Source: Viridothelium virens
Taxonomy: Eukaryota > Ascomycota > Dothideomycetes > Trypetheliales > Trypetheliaceae
Reading direction: 5' to 3'
Length of the DNA stretch: 64,000 bases
Assembly (NCBI GenBank): GCA_010094025.1
Contig: ML991821.1
Location: 124,001 to 188,000 of the forward strand
The first letter of the stretch is position 1. Each line of letters opens with the position of its first letter. Of the stretch, positions 25,601 through 36,677 are shown piece by piece. The notes below the pieces were generated by a model. The model did no database searches, was not told the DNA's origin, and saw only the letters and a program-made list of their open reading frames with translations. A program made the position numbers and the translations under genes.

Positions 25601-27948
25601 GAACAACCAGCACCATCAGCGGCGACACAGGTTTTGGGCAGTCCATCTTCAGCGTCTCCTACGGTGTTCAGAGCGTCTCCTACGGTGTTCAGAGCGTCAC
25701 CTGTGTACCAGAACAAGCATCAACCTACCCGTCCTAGCCCGCTATCGCACGTAACCACGTTTCCGAAAGACACCTCACCTTCGCTTGAACTACCTTCTGA
25801 AGCTATTGAAGCGCAGCGACTACAGCTTTCCACGAGAGACCAGATGTCTTCCACAAGCGCCATCCGATCGCCAGTAGCTTCACCATCAGACATCAATACA
25901 AGAGTAAATGTCCTTGATGCTTTGACATACCAGGTGCTACTGGATGAAAACACAGGTCTCATGAGCCAGTTCGTGGAGTTTATTAGCGACCGAGAGGTAG
26001 AACGTGCCCTTGAACAGTTTAAGGCTGAGGAATGCGCACGGAAAGCCGGTATGTTCTGACCTTTAACTCCGTAATCTTTCATAAGATATTTACTTATCGC
26101 ACATCAGCGGAAATACGAAGGGTTTACCTTGCCCGTAAATTCGGACGGTTGTGGCGGGAGAATTCCTGGAAAAGGCGACTTGCTAATAGAGGTCGCGAGC
26201 TCAGGAAAAAGAAAATCCGAGAATTGACAACGCAGAATGAAAGAAAGCGACTCCTTACTACTGAGAATCGGGGACAAAGAGCATTAGGGAGAGGCGGGAC
26301 GGAAAATACATTAAAGCGAAAGCACCCACAGGCGCCATCTGGACATACAGGAAGCCTTCTTGGTGATTCGGAACTGGATGCTGTCGAAGATACGACCAAA
26401 AGAAAGAAATATCGGAGCGAGCCATCTGTCTCCAATTCAATTAGCATGAGCACCACTAGTCCACTTGGCGATCCTCTCATGTTTGAGCATATTCGTGATC
26501 CTGCGACCCTTATCCAACCTCGAGGTCGAGCGCGTGCTCAAACCACTCCAACACTGCAGCAAGACTTACGAACCCCGGCGGCACATGTCGCAGAAGACGG
26601 CGTAGCCGCGAGCTCATCAGTCCCCGGCAATCCTACTTCTGCGGGCAACTCCAGACACAGTCCTTCTGAGCAAGGTAGCACAACGCAGTCCTCATACTTT
26701 AGATTGAGAGCCATGGGCATCATTCCTAATACCAATCCAAATCGCAAGCGTATAAGGCAATCATCTACGACATCCCCAATATCCAATACCGTGCTGCATG
26801 ATGCAGAGGAAATGCAGGATTCGGAGCCGGAGCGGAAGAAATTGCAAGTCCAACATGACCTCCATCCTCTTGGTGTTGAAAAAGTGGCGTCTACGACTCC
26901 AGCAACAGTTCCTCGAATTCGCTCTCGGGAAATCCATGGCTCCAACTACTCATCTGCCACCTCACACCAGCATCGGACCGGCACTGAAGCGGCAGACGAG
27001 GCTCTCCTTGCGCGAGCTCGCCGGGCTCGTGAAGGATTCGCTCATGCCATGTCTAACATACGTCCGCGAAATCGGCCTTCGTCTCGCCTATCTCAAAGTA
27101 GCCCGCCACAAGAAGCACTGCAAATACAGTCACGCACCCAGTCTGTGGAAGAGGAATCAGACTTCTTCGCCCAATCTCGACAGCTACGACAGGTAATGGC
27201 GGAAAGCATTAATTTTTTCCAAGAGGAGAGGAAAAAAGAGGAAGAGAGTCAGAGTCATGCATCCTCGCAGCCTAGATCTCAGCACTCGGATGGTGACCTC
27301 GGTGGATCTGGAAGTGTCACATTGAACAATGGGGAATGGGATCAAAACATGCCTAAGTACAGAAATAGACAGAGCGTTTTCGTGCCCAGGGAGATGTATG
27401 GGAAGTGGAATGGCAAGGGCAGACTGACTAGCGCAGAGCAGGAGGGTCGTTCGGATGGAGACGTCAGCGATGAACCAGCGCAGAGTCTCACCAATAGAGG
27501 AGGGCGTGACTCAGCCATAAAAGACGGTCTTAGCGATGGACATACGCGCATCAGTCCGTCACCAGTCGGTTTCGTCAGATCACACACCATACAAGACATG
27601 GATGATGAAGATAGCGGGGATGGAACGCTGACAGACGATGATACCAATGATGAAGAGGACGGCGAAGAGCAATATCTGAATGAGGATGAAGAGTACGATG
27701 AGGAATACGAAGACGAAGTAGAAGCTGAGTATGAAGATGGACAAGATGAGGGTGAGTATGAGGATGAGGATGAAGAAGATGAAGATGAAGACGAGGCTGA
27801 AGGGGAGACACTCCCTACACCATCAGCTTCCCAATTCGGCTTCCTGTTGAGCGCATCTAATAAGGCGTTCGGATCCTCGCTCCCACCTTTCGATCCGAAA
27901 GGAAAAACCGGGGCAAGCGTTGAGGACGCATTTGAGCTTTCGGATTGA
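22692..27948 (+). CDS. SAC3: SAC3/GANP-family nuclear mRNA export scaffold
   Basis: Sac3 scaffolds the TREX-2 complex, which couples transcription to mRNA export at nuclear pores. Exons 22692-22961, 23028-23387, 23438-26048 and 26108-27948 give 1693 aa; all junctions keep frame. The Sac3/GANP domain starts with PTGTCQDMCPEYERVGRIVQ (~residue 125), continues through KKFRRAAAGLEEQLPSDLRP, KTVDYLFNNLINEKPALRSI, HHFVWDRTRAIRNDFSIQQL and RIAIDCYERIARFHILSLHQ, and ends with a PCI-like winged helix (YYRGGKVKVEDWTLNKLVDT). A long low-complexity middle is rich in Ser/Thr/Pro with repeated NPF motifs. A basic helix around ARKAAEIRRVYLARKFGRLW could be the Cdc31/Sus1-binding (CID-like) segment; that is inference. 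The C-terminus has a very acidic tract (about 27600-27810) before the end. The start ATG 22692 opens an Arg/Gly-rich N-terminus (RGGRGRG). Confidence 0.9.
25652..25693 (+). repeat. Exact 21-nt tandem duplication inside SAC3
   Basis: Two identical 21-nt units (25652-25672 and 25673-25693) encode ASPTVFR twice, followed by a partial third ASP. The frame is preserved, and identity at every base suggests a recent slippage event in the disordered region. Confidence 0.9.
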
Positions 27949-28272
27949 TACCATTTTCGTATTTGATGGGTGAGACATTACGAGATCATGGGGATTGAGC
28001 ATTGAACAAGCAAACCTTGAAGCAAAATGCAGTATTGCGTGTTTCGCTTCATTAGCTATGACCAGGCAGAGATATAGCAATCAGTCTGTGCCATGACCTT
28101 TGGTATACCTCTATGTCTGATGATGCGTCAAGTGAAGCACCATTTCGTATGGATACCCTAGCCAAAACGCCAGTGCCATTTATGGATCTATTTGGCCCAA
28201 TCCCTATATGCTTTGGTATACGTCTATGAGCCAATGCAGACAATGCAGACGATGCAGAGGTCTCTATTAGGC
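27949..28272. other. Convergent 3' region between SAC3 and the PAF-acetylhydrolase-like gene
   Basis: The two genes end 324 bp apart, facing each other. The spacer carries an 18-nt direct repeat, CTTTGGTATAC(C/G)TCTATG, at 28098-28115 and 28211-28228 with one mismatch, plus the 9-bp tandem array at 28232-28258. Confidence 0.7.
28232..28258. repeat. Three 9-bp tandem units (CAATGCAGA)
   Basis: Units CAATGCAGA, CAATGCAGA and CGATGCAGA follow one another without gaps in the shared 3' region of two convergent genes. It is a simple minisatellite. Confidence 0.85.
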
Positions 28273-29879
28273 TTAATCGTTCCCTTGCAGCACTTTCTGA
28301 GATGCCGCAAGGGGTGCTACATGGACCGCCCACTGCGGTCCTCCTCCCTTTCTCTTGAATGCCTGTCTCGAAAGACTAGGCCCTTCACCGGTCCTTCTGA
28401 TCACGCTCGGATCTGTTGGATCCTGCTTGGAGTTTTCTTGCCTTCTAACAAGCTCACCGTCGGGATCATGTATCTCATTTTTCAGATTTAGCCCCATCCC
28501 GTTTCCGCGCGAGGTAACGAAGCGGACAAAATCGTCAGAAATATCTACGAACGCCTTTAAAGCAACCTGTGCCTCGAGGCTCGCTCCAGTTGCGTAATTT
28601 AGTAACCACGGCTCGATAAGGGGCGCATCAGTTACCGAGGGATGTGCTGTGTGAAGCAGGGTTAGAAACCAAGCCTTTCCTCCATTCGACTTATTCCTGA
28701 TGCGTTGAGTAAGCGCTTTGACGTGATTGAAGAACGCCGGATCGCGACTCCACGAGCCCGAATTGACGATAAGTGTCGGGACTTTGACATCTTCGTTGAG
28801 TTTGCCACTGCGTTTCCCCGGGTCTAAGATTATGGCCCCTTTAAATGGCAACCTTGGGTTTGGAGACGAGGATAGGGTCTGTATGGCTAGAGTAGCCCCA
28901 TAAGAGTGACCAGCAATAATGATATTGGAGAGATCGAGACGGTTTTTCAGATCAGCGAGGACAGTAGCGCCTTCATCACGGGTATTGAGCTTGGCAATTG
29001 ATAGACCATGGCCATTATACAGTTTTCTTAAGATAACAATGGTTTCTTCGACTTCGACGGAGCGAAAGGCCTTCTGATCTGTTTTGAAGTCTTCCGCAAG
29101 ATATCTTCCACCATCCTTGGCTCTGACAGTTCAACAGTCAGTATAGATAGTCTATTTCGAGGGTATAGAGATGGCATACTTGACTTGCTCGTAGGGAATA
29201 TGCAGAATCTTGCGATCTTTAGCATCCTGTCTCTGAATGACTGTGCCAGGGCCACTCCCATCTCGATGTTCAAGGGCAGCAACAACGTATCCGCGACTGG
29301 CAAGCTCGCCGCAATATTGAGAGTAACTTGTCCGCATTCCTGCCATACCGTGGGAGAAAATGATAATTGGGAACTTGCTAGTCCAGTCCTGCTTCATGAT
29401 ATCCGCACCGAGATCAACAGCGGAGTCTTCAAACGACTTTGAACCAAAAATTGGCGCATCAACGACGGCGGGAATCTTAGTTGATCCAGCAAGAGCCCAA
29501 AGGGTCAGGCCAACGATCCAATTGATGAGCACGGAGCTGATGTGCGCAAAGCACGCATAGCCAGTAGCAACGAGGGAAATGGGACGTGGAATCCAGTAAT
29601 GTCTTTGGTGATGCTGAGGATGAGAAGACGCCTTAATGGACGGATAATAGAGAGTAAATAAGACCGTCTCAAGCTACGGATTTATTCGATTGAGTTAGTC
29701 TTCCCATCTCAACTGGTGAAAGGTGAGGGGCGAGTACCGACCTGCAAGGCTGCATTGTTATTACTCTTAAAGGTTGCTTTCCCGATGATTTTCTGATTTT
29801 CAGCCGGTATCTCGACATCTACAGCACCAACACCAAATCTTCCGGAATAGCCTGGCAGTGCCTTTGACAAAATTGGCAT
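28273..29879 (-). CDS. Platelet-activating-factor acetylhydrolase-like alpha/beta hydrolase
   Basis: This is a serine hydrolase of the group VII phospholipase A2 (PAF-AH) family, which removes short or oxidised acyl chains from phospholipids. Exons 29879-29742, 29673-29180 and 29122-28273 give 493 aa. The N-terminus [20 protein letters not shown] matches the usual family opening. The oxyanion region is [20 protein letters not shown]; the nucleophile elbow GHSYGA gives Ser284. Asp311 (ILDPG) and His371 ([10 protein letters not shown]) complete the expected triad. A hydrophobic segment at about residues 105-130 could be a membrane anchor. The tail after ~430 is charged and family-variable. First intron 29674-29741 has a CTAAC branch site; second intron is 57 nt. 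Physiological substrate unknown. Confidence 0.87.
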
Positions 29880-30457
29880 TCTGTCTCTTTCCTTCTCTCC
29901 CTACCGTCTTATCGCCAGTAGGATAGCACTTTGAGAACAGAAACGACCGATAACCCAATCAGATGAAGAGTGGCCCGCTTAGCTCTCCGACCTACTACCA
30001 GACTTGACAAATTTTGCTTCTTGAAAGATGGAGCAGCACAAGTGTTCACTCAAAATGTTCTTTCTGGTTGACGTGCCTTGAAACCCATGAATCTTTTCCG
30101 ACCAGCGGATATTGTATCTGGAGAGAAAGACGGGAGACAATCGAGACAAAGGCTGGAGATGATTCAGTAGACCAATTTACTTATAGCTACGGCAGGTGAA
30201 TAAAGCAGTAGCGCCGTCACGAATGGTGAGTGCTGAAAGGACCGGCACTCTTAATACTGAAGGTCAGTGGACGCCCTCCACATCCGCCACCGCCGGAATA
30301 GTCAGCCTAGAAAAGGTGACCTCAGCATCTCAGCAAACTCCGTTCAGTCCGGCAGATACACTAGATCGACCATGATTTGCTCAAGTCTACGCATCGGGGG
30401 TATTAGCTCTGCATGATCAAAACACCACGCAACGCGTAGATTTCTACTATTCTTAAG
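29880..30457. other. Intergenic region between SMP3 and the PAF-acetylhydrolase-like gene
   Basis: Both flanking genes are on the minus strand, so this holds the SMP3 3' region and the promoter of the hydrolase gene. No reading frame or RNA is supported. Confidence 0.5.
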
Positions 30458-32158
30458 CTAATTACAGGTCGCCGACACGGCATATATGGCAATCCCCTGC
30501 TCCCGCACTACCCTGCCCAATGTTCCCCACACGCTGTCCTGGGCCCAGTCTAGATCATCTAGATTTACATGCTGGTAATAACTCCATGTCTGCATGATCC
30601 CTGTATCTTTGCTACCAGCTCTTGGCGTTAGAGAGTTGCTGAGGTCCGCCAATGCAGGAACACCAGCAGAGCGTGGCGCGACGACCAAAGTTAACTCGCT
30701 TTCCTTTTCGCACACGGATTCAGCGATAGCCTCAATAATGACACCTGTCTTCGCGCCCATGAGATTTACGGTCTCAATGTTTCCAGACACTTGGCCTTGT
30801 CTGCTGCCTAACAGCCAAGTTGGAGGGGGGTATGTTTTCCACCAGATTACTGTCCCAATCTTTCCGTTCCATTCTCTTCCAACATGAAGCTGTGCGGGTA
30901 CAACACCGCCTTGGTGGAACACACCCATAAATAGGCCTAATACTCCATTGAATATTATCCAAACCCCTATCCACGTGCGAGTTTGCCTTTTTGGAAGCCG
31001 TATGCTTGAAAGTAGTAGCGGTACTGCCGGGAGGAGAAATCGCGCTTCTTGGTGTGGGAACAAGGACAGCAGCGCGCAGCCTACAAGCGCCGAAAACAGA
31101 CGAGTGCTGAGCCGAGGAGACAAGAGAAGAAGCGGGAATGCCGGTCCGAGGAATTGAGGAAGGTTTACCAACATATGTTGATAGAATGGATGGAGACCGT
31201 GCTGGGACAGGTTTTCTGTGACCGTATTGTAGAGAAAATTATTCAAAGGGGTGATAGTAGGCTTCTGGACCAAAGTGTACAAATCAAAGGACATGGGTTG
31301 GTAGAAGTTCGTATCGATCACGATGGCAGATAATGCTGTGAGCGCGCCGACTACGATCAGGAACAACAAAGACCAAGGTCTATTCTCAATGTTAGCGTAT
31401 CTGCTGTTCAGAGCGGGATCTCGGGTTCCCTCACCTACGACGGAGATGGGGTATCAATTGCAAAGTAGGGACAAGGACAAATGCAGGAAATGTTATACGA
31501 TTGAAAATACCGAGGGCGAGTAAGAATGCAAATGTTGCGAGCGGTGCAAATCTTGAACGCTTTTGTGGAGACCCGCGTGTCTCACCTTTGACGCGTTCTA
31601 CGAGCACCAAACACCACAGAACCAACAAGGTCTCGATCGAGTTCGAAAAGGTATGCGTCTGCCAGGTCCACGTCACATAGCTCGACGCAACTAGGATGAT
31701 GGCCAAGCGACGTTGTTTCGTAACGGGTACTAGTTCGTGCAGCGCCCAATCTTCCAACACGAAGCTGCATGTAAACATTACCCCTCGTAACATATAGAAT
31801 GTCAGCCATGGAGGCGGCTCATCGTGACGAAAACCTTGCCAAAGCCAGCGGAGGATATACATGGGCGTGCCGTAGACAAGCCATAGCGGGAATGCGCTGC
31901 GGATAGGATGACTGCTAGTAAATTCCCAGGTCGGCGACGAAGGATAGTTAAAGATGCGATCTGAGAGGTTCTAGTCAGCGACACAGAGCCTACTCAACAT
32001 AGAGCAAGAGACGATAGGGAATACATACTAGCGATGACTTCGGGGCCTTGGAAATGTTCATCTGGGTGAAGGTAGCTGGGCGACAGCGCGAAATAAAGCC
32101 GTACTGCTACCAGCAGTAAATATGCACGCCTCCACATTGCTGGACATCGAGAGCGCAT
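30458..32158 (-). CDS. SMP3: GPI mannosyltransferase 4 (Smp3/PIG-Z, GT22)
   Basis: Smp3 transfers the fourth mannose onto the GPI precursor from dolichol-phosphate mannose in the ER. Exons 32158-32029, 31960-31435 and 31379-30458 give 525 aa. The GT22 start motif [13 protein letters not shown] sits near residue 35, in the first lumenal loop and containing the acidic residues needed for activity. It is followed by [17 protein letters not shown]. Further marks are [50 protein letters not shown] and [12 protein letters not shown] (the GT22 HQEXRFLLP signature). Multiple hydrophobic helices fill the rest. A second Met (MWRRAYLL) seven codons in is an alternative start. It lies in a minus-strand run with RAI1 upstream and the hydrolase downstream; spacing is too wide for shared transcription. 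Confidence 0.9.
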
Positions 32159-33056
32159 AGGCAGACGGATGCTTTGCTCATAGTGCCAGCTTTGTTGAAC
32201 GGCGGGCGTCCAGATTATGAAGCCGTCTCAATCTACGGACCCGTGCTGGAGGAGACTTGGTCAATCGTCACGCTGAAGAATACAGTAGCTCTGATGCCTC
32301 ATGTAGCTAAGACAAATTTTGGCATTTTCCTCAAAGGGGGGGGCATGAGCAGCTGCACGCGTCGTATGATCTGCGATGTGGCTTGTACGTACCAAAGACT
32401 TCAAAGGACTAGGTTAGATACCTAATTAAGGAGCTCGTCAGTCCGTACACCAGTGACTGGCGAGACCAGGTGACGTAGACATGGTGCGCCGAGGTCTCTC
32501 CCCACCACCACCATTTCATGCTCCTCTCCTAGTGGTCTTTCTCAACTCATGCTCTCTCTATAGGCCATAGAGGGGCGATTTCTGCCCTTTTCCAAACCAG
32601 TATTTCAATAAATTATGTTTAAAAAAAAAATCGCTCATCTCAGATTAAGCCAAGGTAAACAAATAACATTTTCCATAGCGGAAATCGTATATCTATCGTA
32701 TATCGTATAATTGCACCAACATCACGACGAGAAAATGGAACGGAAGTTTATCACAGCAAGAATCGACTTCGGCTTAGAATTATGGTGCTAAGTAAACAGA
32801 TGGAGGTCGTCTTGATGAGTATTGTCAAGTCTTGGAAGGGACCAAGGGACCACCCTCTTAACGGGTTTATGGTAGCCGTCGCACGAAGGACCAGCAACGT
32901 ATAACGCTACAGAAGCTGGAGTTTTCAGAAGACCTTGGAATCAGTGTTAAGAATCCGATAAGGAAAGTCAGGTACTATGACTGGCAAGGGCGGAGGGCAG
33001 GTGGATTGTTCCGGTATAAGAAGGTGGATGGCTCTTGAAAGACCATCTCAATCCAG
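32159..33056. other. Intergenic region between RAI1 and SMP3
   Basis: It contains an A10 run near 32624-32633 and a short TCGTATAT-type repeat at about 32685-32710. It should hold the RAI1 3' untranslated region and the SMP3 promoter. No gene is seen. Confidence 0.5.
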
Positions 33057-34558
33057 CTACAGCAATCCGGCAACTTCTGTGGCGAGGGTCCGCTGTCGCC
33101 AGTCTTTGAATTGTTGGGACAAAATACCACCGTGGCCTGACTCCTCTATCTTGAAAATCTCCACTGGCCCACTTCTATGCCTATGGCGGATCCTCCACAC
33201 GCCTTCGCCGGTGATGGTATTGCGCAGATCTATATGAATTAGCATCAAGGTACAAGGTGGGATCGGATACGCACGTTCTAGAAAGGCCGCTGCGAAATTG
33301 ATGCAAACATTGCCATCCCAGGAGGCTTGACCGACCCTCGCGACAGTCCCTGGTATTTTCTTAGTCTCCAATTCTTCTTGTCCGACTAGGATACCTCCTC
33401 GATCACGAAATCCAACTATGATCTTTGGTACACCTAATAGAAACGACTGGATCCAATACTTGAGGAGCTTTCGCTCGTACGTAAGCATTCCGCCAGGTGA
33501 TTTGTTCGGTTTCGCCGTAGTTTTGAGCTCAACCCAGTTAATGCCCTGGTTAGGGTCGGCAGGCTTTGCATCCCAGATACCATCAACTTCACCGCCTAGG
33601 ATCAGCATCTTCCCTCCAATACCCGTACGGACTACCGAGCAGTACTGTGCGTAATTGCTGACAATTTGTTGATCGCGGTTTTCGATATAGTCTCGAGAAG
33701 TCTGGCCCCACGGCGTTGGCAACAAGGAAAGCGCCTCAAACTTGTATCCTAGATTGTAATGAGCAGCATCATCTCCAGAACCTCAAATGTCTGCTTACCC
33801 CAGTACATCATTAGGTCTTGAGGAGCGCCAGTCCGTGTGGACCTCAGTTGCTCCTCACGCGAGGCTAACTTATGATCGTGATGTTCTTCTAAGAAGCTGC
33901 TGGGTGTCAACAAAGGGTGTGGTTGTAGTTTTGGGTAATGAATTCTGCTGGAAACGATCGCGCGAGAAGCCGACTCACATTGTACCCTTGATGCCCTATT
34001 AGTTCACTATCTTCCATTATTAGATCGAGCCGCAAACTTGAAAACACGTTGCATTCATTTCAAAGCTTGCAAATCAGCAATGAAACTTCCAAGGCTGGAG
34101 CTTCGGTCTTACTCATTTAAGTTATCGTAGGGTGTAGCCATGATCTGCAACAATGAGTACCTGTCATCTAATATGAGACTTCAGGTAGCATACCTTCGTC
34201 ATCATGCCTCTCCACGTAATGATGTCGGCTTCACATTTCTCGCCAGTTCTCATCTCTAGCTCCATGATTGCTTGCAGTAACGCATCAAGGTGATCGTCCC
34301 TAGTATCATCCAGTCTGCGGAATTTGTCATATCCTTGGGAAAGATCGACCCCAATTTGAGTTGGGTAGTAGTAGTGCAGGGAAGAATCATCTGGCTGATA
34401 TTCATGGCTTTCGTCGAAAGAAAAACAAGTAATCTCCTTTTGCACAGTATCAGCACGGGAGCAGGAGAAGTGAGGGGGTGCATAACGACAGTGGGACGCT
34501 TGATGGCTGCACTGGTACCGGCGAAACGCTCCAGAGGAGTGATATCAAAATCCGCCAT
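33057..34558 (-). CDS. RAI1: Decapping nuclease Rai1 (DXO family)
   Basis: Rai1 binds and stimulates the nuclear 5'-3' exonuclease Rat1 and removes incomplete or aberrant 5' caps. Seven exons are proposed: 34558-34490, 34436-34194, 34144-34113, 34065-34038, 33986-33979 (8 nt), 33896-33799 and 33748-33057, giving 389 aa, the usual family length. Motifs: FAGTSAAIKRPTEITCFSFD, DDSSLHYYYP, ITWRGMMTK then IMATPYDNLN, FEMNATCFQ-GTI-FLEEHH, APQDLMMYWGYKFE, and the active site GGEVDGIWD (Glu213, Asp215) with WVELKTT (Glu233, Lys235). The 8-nt exon is inferred because it alone restores both the frame and the family motif FQGTIF. The donors GTCGTT (first intron) and GTTTGC (fourth) are weak, so those junctions are less certain. 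Confidence 0.88.
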
Positions 34559-35063
34559 CTCATCATAACATAACTCCGATTAGGTAGCAAAGAAGAGATC
34601 TGAGTTTGATTAAAATGAAGCGGGTCAGACTTGTTCTGCTTAGCTCACTCCATTCTAGCACGCACGGTATTCAATAAGGTACGTTCATGTGGCAGGTGTG
34701 ACGTTAGCGTTGAACTGAGCGGGAGATCGGCGCCCTGGATTTCCCTCCTCGCGCAGTCAATATCTTACGCTCACGGCGCGCCATGAGATAGAACACGCCA
34801 CAGGCAGAACCACAAGTGCTGACCAGATTCACCCATTTCCTTTCCCACCTTTGGACAGAAACGATTAGTGAACAAAACTGGTTGCAGCGATGTGACTAGA
34901 GTATATGCCAAACCTGACCCACACCTGAGCTAACTAGGTACCTAAGTATAACCTAAATGAGATCAACCGAGTTCAACACCCACATTCCCTGGGCTTCTCG
35001 GCTCAGCAGCTCGTCAAATTACGGTCACCCCACAGCGATAGCGCTCGCTCAGTGCCTGTCAAG
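34559..35063. other. Divergent intergenic region between RAI1 and the GNAT gene
   Basis: Both genes start here and point outward, so it is a bidirectional promoter of about 500 bp. It holds an AGGTACCT palindrome near 34938 in the context CTAGGTACCTAAGTA. Confidence 0.55.
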
Positions 35064-35769
35064 ATGTCTTTTAAAATATCTACTGCAGCTGTTGATCAAG
35101 CCGATCTTCTAATTCGCCAGTGCGAGTTCCCAGCGATGATTGATAATCCTCTGCGAAAAATTATGTTTCCACGCTGTTGTCAAGCCACAGAGGGAGAAGT
35201 TGAACAAGAGATTCTATGGACAGTTCAAAGCTTACAACAGAACCTCGAATCTGGAATACTTGAAATCCGTACAGTCTGCTTAGAAACTGGTCTGCCAGTC
35301 GGCTTCGCCATCTGGAGCCTGGATCAAGCTTCACAAAAGCAGGAACACAAAGACAAAGCAGACAATAGCTCTAAACGTTGCATTCGTGAGCTTCCAACAA
35401 CACTGGATATCCAGAGCTGGTCTCAAGTCTCAAAACTTCTGAGAGCAGAAAGGACGAGGATACTGCGGGATCTCCATAATATCTGGCGTAAGTATTCCCT
35501 ATCTTTGCGTAAAATTAACGCTTTCTAAATTCGGTGTACTAGGTCTTCAGGCGATCTCAGTAAATCCTACCTATCAAAGACAAGGTGCTGCCTCTTTACT
35601 CTTGGATTGGGGCTGTCGGCGGGCTGATGAGCACGGATACGTTTCTTTTGTGATGGCTTCCCCAGCTGCAGTTCATTTGTATGCAAAGTTTGGCTACACA
35701 GCGGTCGGAGCAGTTCGGACTGCGCAAGGCACGTTCACGAGCATGTTGAGAGCCGCCAAAAGTAAATGA
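35064..35769 (+). CDS. GNAT-family N-acetyltransferase
   Basis: This is an acetyl-CoA-dependent acetyltransferase of unknown substrate. Exons 35064-35487 and 35543-35769 give 216 aa. The acetyl-CoA pyrophosphate loop follows the splice: ISVNPTYQRQGAASLLLDWG, which contains Q/R-x-x-G-x-A. The C-terminal motif MASPAAVHLYAKFGYTAVG is the typical beta6-beta7 region. The first exon, with PVGFAIWSLDQ, gives the central strand. The ATG at 35064 is the first in frame. The gene ends 97 bp from the minus-strand orphan gene, tail to tail. Confidence 0.85.
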
Positions 35770-35866
35770 ATGAGTACCTCTATGACTATTGGAATCCAAG
35801 ACTAGAAAACAAACTGAAACGAGTGTGTACTATAGCTTCCTCTCCATGTTTTCTCTGTCCTCACGA

Positions 35867-36487
35867 TCACCCACATTTGTGGTCCCTATCATGACCACTG
35901 CTAGTCTTGAAGCAGACCTCTCCGCAGTTGCAGCGGTCATCCTCGTCAACGCCGAAAATCCAAAGAGCATCGATTACCTCCGAGTCAGGAATCGCCCCAC
36001 GCGGCATCATGATATTTGCCCTTCCCTCTGTAATTTCCATCGATAAAGCAGAGTCATGTCCGCCCAGATAACGTAGACCAAATGTTTCCTGGACACCGAG
36101 CTCATGCAAGAGAATGGACAACTTGGCCGCGAATGCCGTGTTGTAGCTTGGGGCAACATCCGAATAGAAGAACTCATACGGGATCATTATTCCCTCAACC
36201 GATCGCCACGAACGGGCGGCAATAGCCCCCCCGTATTTGGTATCACCCCCATCATCTGGTTTTCTCCAGGGCGTAGATGTGTGGCCATACTCAACGAGCC
36301 GTTCCGAGTCGTCGATTGGGAAGTGCTTGTGTAGCAAACAAAGACCGTACATGTCGTTCACTCCGGATTCGAGGAAGAGGTTCCGTATGTCTCCAAAGAG
36401 AAGGGCCCTTGTCTTCTCATCCATCCTTGCAGCGGCTTGGCGGAGGGACGGGAGCGTGTTGTAGGCTACGACGTCCTTCGAGGTCAT
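35867..36487 (-). CDS. Conserved-looking fungal protein of unknown function, 206 aa
   Basis: A single uninterrupted frame encodes 206 aa. I do not recognise a named domain. The segment GLCLLHKHFPIDDSERLVEY, followed by GHTSTPWRKP, resembles orphan proteins in other filamentous fungi that share a 'HKHF...LVE' core; that is recollection, not a search. The middle is hydrophilic and folded-looking (GIMIPYEFFYSDVAPSYNTA, LHELGVQETFGLRYLG). The C-terminus is cysteine- and histidine-containing (DRCNCGEVCFKTSSGHD). There is no signal peptide or membrane segment. Confidence 0.65.
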   Translation of the reverse strand: MTSKDVVAYNTLPSLRQAAARMDEKTRALLFGDIRNLFLESGVNDMYGLCLLHKHFPIDDSERLVEYGHTSTPWRKPDDGGDTKYGGAIAARSWRSVEGIMIPYEFFYSDVAPSYNTAFAAKLSILLHELGVQETFGLRYLGGHDSALSMEITEGRANIMMPRGAIPDSEVIDALWIFGVDEDDRCNCGEVCFKTSSGHDRDHKCG

Positions 36488-36677
36488 CTTGTAAGAGGTG
36501 CTGTTGAAGAATAGAGTTCTTGATGGTGAAATTTCTCTCGAGCACTAGTTTGTGGAGTAGGGAGGTTTGATTCTGTTGCTGAATGAGGACTGCTCAGAAG
36601 AGTCTTGACATTAATACCCAAGGGAAGCCCTGGTACGATATTAGAAGGTGCAGGAGCTATCACTCTGCGGCAGATTC

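Noticed and set aside
26124-26480. 118-codon minus frame opposite SAC3, and similar antisense frames opposite ABC, BDP1 and 5-phosphatase exons
   Set aside because: They mirror strong coding sequence on the other strand and have no independent signal.
32624-32633. Homopolymer A run downstream of RAI1, considered as a retroposed poly(A) tail
   Set aside because: No target-site duplication or element body is visible beside it; a plain A tract is enough.
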